Below, in pieces: positions 1 through 5,594 of a DNA stretch of 14,118 bases (positions are counted from its first letter, which is position 1; each line of letters begins with the position of its first letter). The stretch comes from Bacteroidota bacterium (lineage in GTDB: Bacteria; Bacteroidota; Bacteroidia; Chitinophagales; Chitinophagaceae), in NCBI GenBank assembly GCA_025361325.1, contig JANYAL010000251.1:1-14118 (forward strand). Reading direction: 5' to 3'. The notes below the pieces were generated by a model. That model saw only the letters and a program-made list of their open reading frames with translations. It was not told the origin of the DNA and made no database searches. The position numbers and the translations under genes were made by a program.

Positions 1-129
1 GCCAAATATGATTTTGACGGTAAGAAATGCATGGAACTTAGGCAACAATGGTGGCAGCTGGGCAAAGAAGAGAACTGGACATTTATGTTTTACCACGATA
101 TCAAATCCCCGGTTTTTTTAAACCAATAG
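1..129 (+). CDS. Probable MBL-fold metallohydrolase, C-terminal fragment
   Basis: The frame is open from base 1 and ends at TAG 127-129, giving the last 42 residues of a protein that begins outside the window. The tail reads like the end of a metallo-beta-lactamase-fold hydrolase: an amphipathic helix rich in Gln, Trp and Lys (ELRQQWWQLGKEENW), then a hydrophobic strand and a Tyr-His-Asp motif (FMFYHD) close to the terminus. Many MBL-fold hydrolases end in a similar hydrophobic-(F/Y)-HD motif, where the His is the last metal ligand. The HxHxDH metal-binding motif and the rest of the fold are not visible, so the substrate cannot be inferred. The gene converges on the atp operon and is followed by a terminator-like hairpin at 164-197. 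Confidence 0.5.
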   Translation, partial: AKYDFDGKKCMELRQQWWQLGKEENWTFMFYHDIKSPVFLNQ

Positions 130-163
130 AGCAATGAATCCCCATTTTTTGTGGTGAGATTTA

Positions 164-197
164 CCTGATCCGGCCATGATCAGGGCGGATCTTTTTT
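164..197 (+). terminator. Rho-independent terminator candidate after the MBL-type gene
   Basis: GATCCG at 167-172 pairs with CGGATC at 186-191 and is followed directly by six T (192-197). An alternative stem in the same bases pairs CCTGATC (164-170) with GATCAGG (178-184). The T-run is on the plus strand, about 35 bp after the stop codon at 129. The stem is only six pairs with a 13-nt loop, so strength is uncertain. Confidence 0.5.
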
Positions 198-219
198 GAG
201 CTTTTATCGGGTCAAATAT

Positions 220-273
220 GTTATCAGTACGTCATTAGTACGTTAATTACCGTACTAATGACGTACTGATAAC
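220..273. repeat. Perfect 23-bp inverted repeat with phased GTAC boxes
   Basis: Bases 220-242 are the exact reverse complement of 251-273, separated by 8 bases (TTAATTAC). The motif AGTACGT occurs twice in the left arm (226-232, 237-243). The tetramer GTAC occurs at 227, 238, 252, 263 and 274, so the spacing is 11, 14, 11 and 11 bp, close to one DNA turn. No T-run follows, so it does not look like an intrinsic terminator. It could be a REP/MITE-like palindrome, an array of operator half-sites on one DNA face, or a folded RNA element. The repeat is directly visible; its function is unknown. Confidence 0.85.
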
Positions 274-383
274 GTACCATGGGGCTTCATTAGTGCTATT
301 TGTTATTATGAAAGTAGCTGTTATGTATTTAATTAGGTATACAAATTATCTATATACAATAGGAACTATTCAATTATTCCGAT

Positions 384-413
384 AAAAAAAGCCGTTACCG
401 GGGTAACAGCTTT
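384..413 (-). terminator. Terminator of the atp operon
   Basis: Read on the minus strand, AAAGC, one mismatch, and GTTACC form a stem with GGTAAC and GCTTT around a tiny GC loop, followed by a run of seven U (plus-strand A 384-390). It begins about 25 bp after the atpH stop at 439. The form is that of a classic intrinsic terminator, and it implies that transcription of the atp genes ends here and does not continue into atpA. Confidence 0.85.
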
Positions 414-438
414 CTTTCATTTTCTATTGGGATATTTT

Positions 439-1002
439 TTACCTGAGCTTATGCAGGAAATCATTGTTCATGAATTGTTTTTGAATATCCTTCAGGTCGC
501 GCAGGATACTGGCATCCACCAGGGTGCCGCCGGACTGCAACAGGAAGCCGCCTATCAGATCCGGATCTGTTTCCGTTTCGATCTCAAAGGTCTCGCCCTT
601 TGAAGCGGCATGAACATTGGCCATGATGGCTGTTTTCATTTCTTCGGTGATGGGATCTGCCGTTGTGATCTTAACCTTATGAATATTCTTCAGTTTATTA
701 TACTGGTCAACAAATGCAATAACGATCTCCGGCAGATTTATTTCCCGGGCCTTCCTTACCAGCAATTGTATGAAAGCCGTGGTAAGTGCCGTTACCCTGC
801 TTTCTGTAACCGCATTGATGATCTTTGCCTTGATGGTGGGCTTTATGACAGGACTGTTCAGGACCACTACAAAATCGCGGTTGCTTTTGCAAATGCTGTT
901 CAGCCATTTCATATCGGCGCATACGGCATCCAACTGGTTCTGCTCAATAGAGAGGTCCAGTAAACTCTTTGCGTACCTGCCGGCTAAACGTGGATTGTTC
1001 AT
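439..1002 (-). CDS. atpH: ATP synthase F1 subunit delta (OSCP)
   Basis: This subunit links the F1 head to the peripheral b stalk of the proton-translocating ATP synthase at the inner membrane. The 187-residue protein has the usual length. It has the N-terminal helical domain (about 1-105, beginning NPRLAGRYAKSLLDLS, the family's characteristic 'RYAxALf' start) and the C-terminal signature DPDLIGGFLLQSGGTLVDAS (about 146-165), the conserved 'GGf..r.g..viD.S' block of the OSCP/delta family. The ATG at 1002 follows an A-rich leader on the minus strand (ATTGAAACA), typical of Bacteroidota. It is the last gene of atpBEFH, separated from atpF by 102 bp that contain a long-range inverted repeat (1013-1086), and is followed by a strong terminator. 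In many bacteria atpA and atpG would come next; here they do not. Confidence 0.97.
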   Translation of the reverse strand: MNNPRLAGRYAKSLLDLSIEQNQLDAVCADMKWLNSICKSNRDFVVVLNSPVIKPTIKAKIINAVTESRVTALTTAFIQLLVRKAREINLPEIVIAFVDQYNKLKNIHKVKITTADPITEEMKTAIMANVHAASKGETFEIETETDPDLIGGFLLQSGGTLVDASILRDLKDIQKQFMNNDFLHKLR

Positions 1003-1012
1003 TGTTTCAATT

Positions 1013-1086
1013 TGGTGATTTGATGATCTGTAGACCGGGTGATTAAGGGAAGTAGTAATTTATAAAGGCCCATCTCCAAATCACCA
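1013..1086 (-). repeat. Long-range inverted repeat in the atpF-atpH leader
   Basis: TGGTGATTTG (1013-1022) and CAAATCACCA (1077-1086) are exact reverse complements enclosing 54 bases. In the atp mRNA they would form a 10-bp stem whose 3' arm ends about 10 nt before the atpH start codon, spanning almost the whole atpF-atpH spacer. A translational role is inference only. Confidence 0.5.
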
Positions 1087-1104
1087 CATCAGCATTTCTT
1101 CAAA

Positions 1105-1599
1105 TTAATTAAGTTTTACTTCCGATGCCAGTTCTTTGATATACTCCTCCTGCGCCGCTTTGTTACTTAATTCTTTGCGAAGCACTTTCTCGCTCACTTC
1201 AATGACCAGGTTGCCCACCTGGTTCTTTATTTCGGTGAGTGCGGCCATTTTCTGCTGCAAGATGGAAGCCTGAGCATCTGTTATGATCTTTGCCGCCTGG
1301 ATCCTCGACTCTTCTTTTGCTTCGGCGATCATTTTATCCCTGGTATCTTTAGCTTCTTTGATCATGAGGGCTCTTTCTTCCCGGGCCTTGGCCAGGATGG
1401 ACTCGTTGTCATTCTTCAGCTGAGCCATTTCCAGCTTGATCTTTTCAGCGGTGGCCAGGGAATCCGCGATCGTTTTCTCGCGTTTGGCCAGGCCTCCGAT
1501 GATGGCTGGCCATGCATATTTCTTCAGCAATAAAAAAACGATCAGGAACGCCAGGAGCGTCCAGATGATAAGGCCCAGGGCCGGTGTAAGTAATTGCAT
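1105..1599 (-). CDS. atpF: ATP synthase Fo subunit b
   Basis: The b subunit forms the peripheral stalk that holds F1 stationary against the rotating c ring. The 164-residue protein has one N-terminal membrane helix (about 6-26, LGLIIWTLLAFLIVFLLLKK), the short hinge with WP (about 30-31), then a long charged helix of alternating Ala, Lys and Glu (about 38-150) expected to form the dimeric coiled coil. This layout and length are standard for bacterial b. The ATG at 1599 is preceded by GGAGG on the minus strand (1609-1613) with 9 nt spacing, an unusually good Shine-Dalgarno sequence for this phylum. Just upstream is a small hairpin, CTCCC-TAA-GGGAG (1616-1628). The gene lies 211 bp after atpE, with a terminator-like hairpin in between, so its expression may be lower than that of atpE. 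Confidence 0.97.
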   Translation of the reverse strand: MQLLTPALGLIIWTLLAFLIVFLLLKKYAWPAIIGGLAKREKTIADSLATAEKIKLEMAQLKNDNESILAKAREERALMIKEAKDTRDKMIAEAKEESRIQAAKIITDAQASILQQKMAALTEIKNQVGNLVIEVSEKVLRKELSNKAAQEEYIKELASEVKLN

Positions 1600-1608
1600 A
1601 AATTATAT

Positions 1609-1628
1609 CCTCCATCTCCCTAAGGGAG
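1609..1628 (-). promoter_or_regulatory. Strong Shine-Dalgarno and adjacent hairpin before atpF
   Basis: On the minus strand GGAGG (1613-1609) lies 9 nt before the atpF ATG. Immediately 5' of it is a 5-bp hairpin (1616-1620 with 1624-1628, loop of three). A strong anti-16S match is uncommon in Bacteroidota, whose leaders are generally A-rich, and it supports 1599 as the start. The hairpin does not cover the GGAGG, so it would leave the site accessible. Confidence 0.6.
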
Positions 1629-1764
1629 TATTATGATTTGTTTATTTAAAAAAGTTGCAGTGCGGCACCTTGTACAGGTACCCGAAACTGCGGTAATGCT
1701 GCAAAGAACTGAAACATGATCCCTGGAATACGGTTCAACTTCCTCCTGCAGGGCCCCGGGGGGT

Positions 1765-1804
1765 AAAAATACTGCATCCTCCGTCCTGTACTTCGGATGC
1801 AGTA
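1765..1804 (-). terminator. Intercistronic terminator or attenuator between atpE and atpF
   Basis: On the minus strand a perfect 10-bp stem (1795-1804 with 1770-1779, 15-nt loop) is followed at once by five U (plus-strand A 1765-1769). It starts 7 bp after the atpE stop and is about 165 bp ahead of atpF. It has the form of a weak Rho-independent terminator. By inference it would let only part of the transcription pass into atpF-atpH, or protect the 3' end of an atpB-atpE message. Confidence 0.65.
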
Positions 1805-1810
1805 GCGTGT

Positions 1811-2098
<288 letters not shown>

Positions 2099-3268
2099 TT
2101 ATAGGGTCATGGCTTCCTCATTCTTATGGTGTATATCATGTCCGCCTTCAAATGCCTGGCCAATGAATACTGCCGTAAGTATGGTAAAGATGAAGGCCTG
2201 CAGGAATGCCACCAGCACTTCAATGAAATATATGAAAATGGTGAAAGCAATGGAGAAGGGTGCAAAACCCCATCCTACATACTGGTTCAATGCTGCCATG
2301 ATGAATATGAGCGAGATCAGGCAAATGATCAGGATATGCCCTGCCACCATGTTCGCGAAAAGCCTGATCATAAGGGCGAAGGGTTTGGTGAATATGCCCA
2401 GGATCTCCACGGGAACCAGTATGATTTTTACCCAGCCCGGAACGCCCGGGGGATTGATGATATGCATCCAGTAATGGGTATTGCTGCTGAACAGGATCAC
2501 AATGAAAGAGATGATTGCCAGTACAAACGTAAAAGCGATATTGCCGGTTACATTGGCTGTGCCGGGTATTAGCCCGAAAATATTATTGATCAGGATAAAT
2601 AAGAAGACGGTAAGCAGGTAGGGCAGGTATTTGTTGCTTTTGGCACCCAGGTTGGGTTTGCAGATCTCATCGTTCACAAAATTTACGATGGTCTCCATGG
2701 TGTTCTGCATTCCTTTGGGGGCCGACGTGATGCCTACGCCTGTTCCGTAACGCCTGGCCACGCGGATGAGGATAACCACCAACAGGGTAAGCGCCAGCAG
2801 CATCTGTACCACATTACGGGTCAGGGAAAGATCAAAGAGTTTTACCGAATTGTCAATTTCACCCTTTTCATTGACAGCAACGATATTACCTGCCGAGTAT
2901 TTATTGCGGTCTAATTTCAGTTCATCTATCTTTTCATTGGTTAGCAGGGCATATCCTTCATAAGTAGCTTCACCATGGTCAAAACGGGAGGACATAAAAA
3001 CTGAAAATCCCTTTTCTTTGGAATAGAGTATCACCGGCAGTGGAATGGTGGCCTGGTGTTCCTTACCCTCCCCATCTTTGTAGGACAGGAAATGGAATTC
3101 ATGCGCGTCCATGATATGTCCAAAGATCACTTCATTGGCATCAAAAATCTTTTTTTCGGTTACTGGTACTTTTTGTTCTCCGCCCTGGCTGAATACAGAG
3201 CTGGAAAAGAACAAGCTTATAAGGCTGAAAACCGCTGCCAGTAATGATTTGATGCACTTCTCTTGCAT
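2099..3268 (-). CDS. atpB: ATP synthase Fo subunit a, long form with signal peptide
   Basis: Subunit a forms the proton half-channels next to the c ring. The 389-residue protein is far longer than the E. coli subunit (271) because of an N-terminal signal peptide (about 1-27, cut near SVFSQ) and an extra, probably periplasmic domain (about 28-145), a feature of Bacteroidota atpB. Membrane helices occupy about 148-372. The essential Arg is R302 in MIRLFANMVAGH. Compared with E. coli, the channel residues Glu219 and His245 appear exchanged: H311 stands at the first position and E350 at the second, with Gln252 kept as Q357. The gene is first in atpBEFH; no atpI- or atpZ-like gene precedes it. A TAtcTTTG promoter element lies 20 bp before the ATG. 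Confidence 0.96.
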   Translation of the reverse strand: MQEKCIKSLLAAVFSLISLFFSSSVFSQGGEQKVPVTEKKIFDANEVIFGHIMDAHEFHFLSYKDGEGKEHQATIPLPVILYSKEKGFSVFMSSRFDHGEATYEGYALLTNEKIDELKLDRNKYSAGNIVAVNEKGEIDNSVKLFDLSLTRNVVQMLLALTLLVVILIRVARRYGTGVGITSAPKGMQNTMETIVNFVNDEICKPNLGAKSNKYLPYLLTVFLFILINNIFGLIPGTANVTGNIAFTFVLAIISFIVILFSSNTHYWMHIINPPGVPGWVKIILVPVEILGIFTKPFALMIRLFANMVAGHILIICLISLIFIMAALNQYVGWGFAPFSIAFTIFIYFIEVLVAFLQAFIFTILTAVFIGQAFEGGHDIHHKNEEAMTL

Positions 3269-3288
3269 ATCGTTCGCTAAATTTGCGG

Positions 3289-3320
3289 CAAAGATAAGGT
3301 TGCAGCGGTGAAATCCGAAA
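3289..3320 (-). promoter_or_regulatory. Promoter of the atpBEFH operon
   Basis: TAtcTTTG on the minus strand (3296-3289) matches the Bacteroidota -7 consensus TAnnTTTG. About 19 bp upstream, TTTCG (3320-3316) is a partial match to the -33 box. The 5' leader would be about 15-20 nt before the atpB ATG at 3268. Confidence 0.55.
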
Positions 3321-3483
3321 TCCGGTGTAAAAATTCATTATAATACGGTAGCATCAGCCCCCGGGAAGCTAAACCGGGTTAACCTGTTTTTTATCAGCAA
3401 AGTCTTTGGTACGGGACCCTTGTATTTTGCAATGCTGCGATGCTTGCTCAGGAAGAATAATTTGATATCGGCATCCTCCGGAT

Positions 3484-5289
3484 TTACGTCACTATTTCCT
3501 GTTTCTCGAATTGCATTTTATGCAGTTGGTAGTAATACCCCTGCCTGGCCAGCAGTTCCTCATGTGTGCCCATTTCTTTGATCTCGCCCTTGTCCAGCAC
3601 CAGTATCTTGTTGGCCTTTTTGATGGTGCTGAGCCGGTGTGCGATAACAATGGAGGTACGGCCGGCAATCAGCCGGTCGATGGCGTTCTGTATCAGTGCC
3701 TCACTCTCCGAATCCACCGAAGAAGTGGCTTCATCCAGGATCAGGATTGCCGGATCGTACAATAATGCCCGTACAAAGGATAATAACTGGCGCTGCCCCA
3801 GTGAGAGGGTGGCTCCTCTTTCCATCACATGATAATCGTATCCACCGGGAAGCCGCATGATGAACTCATGTATCCCGATGAGTTTGGCCGCCCTCGTCAC
3901 ATCTTCTTTACTGATATCCGGGTTCCGCAGGGTAACATTGGTGAGCACGGAACCGCTGAAAAGAAATACATCCTGTAGTACCACCCCAATCCGGCTTCGC
4001 AATACATCGAGGCGGTAGTCCTCTATGTTCCGGTCATCGATACTGATCATTCCTTTCTGAATATGGTACAGCCGGTTGATGAGGCTGATGATCGAAGTCT
4101 TTCCACTGCCCGTATGTCCTACAATGGCAAGTGTTTCACCGGCATTGATAGTAAATGAGATATTCTTCAATACATACTGTTCATCCTGGTAGGCGAACCA
4201 AACTTTGTCAAATGCTATATTGCCTTTCATGTGCGCGGGTTCAAAATGGCCTGTATCGGTTGCAGTGTCTTTATTGTCCAGCACTTTAAAGACCCGTTCA
4301 CTGGCGATCATGCCCATCTGCAGCACATTGAATTTATCGGCAATGACCCGCAGGGGCCGGAAAAGCAGGTTCAGGCAAAGGATGAAAGAGGTGATCACCC
4401 CGGCTATCTTTTCGGACTGCTCGGGGTGCATTACATCTTTAGCACCCCACCATACCAGCAGTCCGATGGATAATGCCATAACCAGTTCAACGATGGGGAA
4501 GAAGACCGAATAGGCGAATATGGCCTTGATATTGGCATTGCGGTGTTCCTTGTTGATCCGGTTGAATTTATTGAATTCCCTTTTCTCCGCGGCAAAGGCC
4601 TGCACTACGCTCATGCCGGTGATGTGTTCCTGTACAAAGGCATTCAGGTTGGCCACTGCATTACGGACACGGATGAACGATTTGTTCACACTTTCTTTGA
4701 AGAAGTAGGTGGCAATGATCAGCAGGGGGAACGGGGCCAGGCATACCAGGGTCAGTTTCCAGTCGACCAGGAACATATAGGTCAGTACGGAAATGATGGA
4801 GAGGAGGTCGGCTATGATCGGTATCAGTCCATCGCTGAAAATATCATTGATGGATTCAATATCATTGATGGTTCGGGTAGTGAGCGTTCCGATGGGCGTT
4901 TTATCGAACTGGGAGAGGTTAAGGCGGAGTATCTTGTTGTAGGTGCTCACCCTGAGGTCTTTGACTACACTTTGTCCCAGGGATGCGGTCATGAAAGTGA
5001 AAAAGAAACGGCAAAGGGTCTCCAGGAAGAGTAATACAATCTGTATGATGGTCACTTCAATGATGAAACCTCCGGCAGTTTGTATGAAATGGGCAGGTAC
5101 ATTTCCTTTGATGCCGTCATTGATGGTTAGCTGGATCAGGAAGGGACGGAGCGGTGCTACTAACGCTAGTAATAGTGCCAGCACCAATGATCCGTAGAAC
5201 TTTTTGTTGTAGGGGGCCGCAAAATGGAATACTCTTTTCAGTAAAGAAAAATTGAAAATTCTTCTTTTTACAGCAACTGCTTCTGTCAT
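3484..5289 (-). CDS. ABC exporter half-transporter (fused membrane and ATPase domains)
   Basis: The 601-residue protein is a complete type IV ABC exporter half-molecule of the MsbA/MdlB class, which works as a dimer in the inner membrane and pumps lipids, drugs or peptides outward. Six membrane helices lie at about 30-335 with the typical intracellular coupling regions. The nucleotide-binding domain has Walker A GHTGSGKTS (391-399), Q-loop Q439, signature LSLGQ (495-499), Walker B ILILDE (515-520), D-loop SSVD (523-526) and switch His551. All catalytic residues are intact. There is no N-terminal peptidase or substrate-specific domain, so the cargo cannot be named. The ATG at 5289 is the only plausible start, and a TAccTTTG element ends 4 bp before it, which predicts a nearly leaderless mRNA. 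It lies upstream of atpB, separated by 215 bp and with its own promoter. Confidence 0.93.
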   Translation of the reverse strand: MTEAVAVKRRIFNFSLLKRVFHFAAPYNKKFYGSLVLALLLALVAPLRPFLIQLTINDGIKGNVPAHFIQTAGGFIIEVTIIQIVLLFLETLCRFFFTFMTASLGQSVVKDLRVSTYNKILRLNLSQFDKTPIGTLTTRTINDIESINDIFSDGLIPIIADLLSIISVLTYMFLVDWKLTLVCLAPFPLLIIATYFFKESVNKSFIRVRNAVANLNAFVQEHITGMSVVQAFAAEKREFNKFNRINKEHRNANIKAIFAYSVFFPIVELVMALSIGLLVWWGAKDVMHPEQSEKIAGVITSFILCLNLLFRPLRVIADKFNVLQMGMIASERVFKVLDNKDTATDTGHFEPAHMKGNIAFDKVWFAYQDEQYVLKNISFTINAGETLAIVGHTGSGKTSIISLINRLYHIQKGMISIDDRNIEDYRLDVLRSRIGVVLQDVFLFSGSVLTNVTLRNPDISKEDVTRAAKLIGIHEFIMRLPGGYDYHVMERGATLSLGQRQLLSFVRALLYDPAILILDEATSSVDSESEALIQNAIDRLIAGRTSIVIAHRLSTIKKANKILVLDKGEIKEMGTHEELLARQGYYYQLHKMQFEKQEIVT

Positions 5290-5293
5290 ACGG

Positions 5294-5301
5294 CAAAGGT
5301 A
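5294..5301 (-). promoter_or_regulatory. -7 element of the ABC exporter gene
   Basis: TAccTTTG on the minus strand (5301-5294) fits TAnnTTTG and ends only 4 bp before the ATG at 5289. No clear TTG box is seen 17-21 bp upstream. Transcription would start at or next to the start codon. Confidence 0.4.
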
Positions 5302-5495
5302 GTATTTTACCGCCTATATCACTTTGCGGTTGAGTTTAAAAGAATAGCCCTGTTCCTGCTTTTTTGCATGCTACCGAAATAATAAAACAGTATGGTTTAT
5401 CTCAACAGTTATTGTTGGGGGTAAGTCGGGAAAGCGAAAATTGATTTCCTTTGAATTACAAAACACAACTTCTTACCGGCAAATATTCCTTTATC

Positions 5496-5503
5496 TACTT
5501 TTG
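5496..5503 (+). promoter_or_regulatory. Orphan -7-like element on the plus strand
   Basis: TActTTTG fits the Bacteroidota -7 consensus, but no TTG box is present at the right distance and no gene follows on this strand until 8043. A short stem with a T-run lies 74-91 bp downstream (5577-5594), so a small untranslated RNA antisense to the 3' end of the caspase-like gene is conceivable. The AT-rich context makes a chance match quite possible. Confidence 0.2.
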
Positions 5504-5576
5504 TAACAAGTGCTAATAAAAGGAACAGGGCGTTTTACCAATTTAGTTGTGCAGGAAAGGGTCTTGCGGGGTTTTG

Positions 5577-5594
5577 GAATCAGGGATTCTTTTT
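5577..5594 (+). terminator. Weak terminator-like hairpin
   Basis: GAATC (5577-5581), loop AGG and GATTC (5585-5589) are followed by five T on the plus strand. The stem has only five pairs. It overlaps the last codons of the minus-strand gene ending at 5580, so part of the pattern could be coding coincidence. Confidence 0.25.

Larger units (their letters stand above)
130..438. other. Gene-free convergent intergenic region
   Basis: This 309-bp stretch lies between the 3' ends of the MBL-type gene (+) and atpH (-). It holds a terminator-like hairpin for the plus strand (164-197), a long perfect inverted repeat (220-273), about 100 bp of AT-rich sequence with nothing recognisable (280-380), and the atp operon terminator (384-413). 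The only small open frame on the plus strand with ATG, near 308-385, has no ribosome binding site or promoter and runs into the terminator, so no gene is called. Confidence 0.7.

Noticed and set aside
308-385. 25-codon ATG frame on the plus strand in the first intergenic region
   Set aside because: AT-rich, no promoter or ribosome binding site, and it runs into the atp terminator.
1646-1717. 23-codon frame between atpE and atpF on the minus strand (MFQFFAALPQFRVPVQG...)
   Set aside because: It starts with ATG and ends cleanly, but there is no close ribosome binding site and no recognisable family. A short frame of this length is expected by chance.
3360-3392. CCCGG/CCGGG hairpin followed by a T-run after the ABC exporter gene
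   Set aside because: The six T lie 8 bases after the stem and on the plus strand, whereas the neighbouring genes are on the minus strand. It does not fit a terminator for either.
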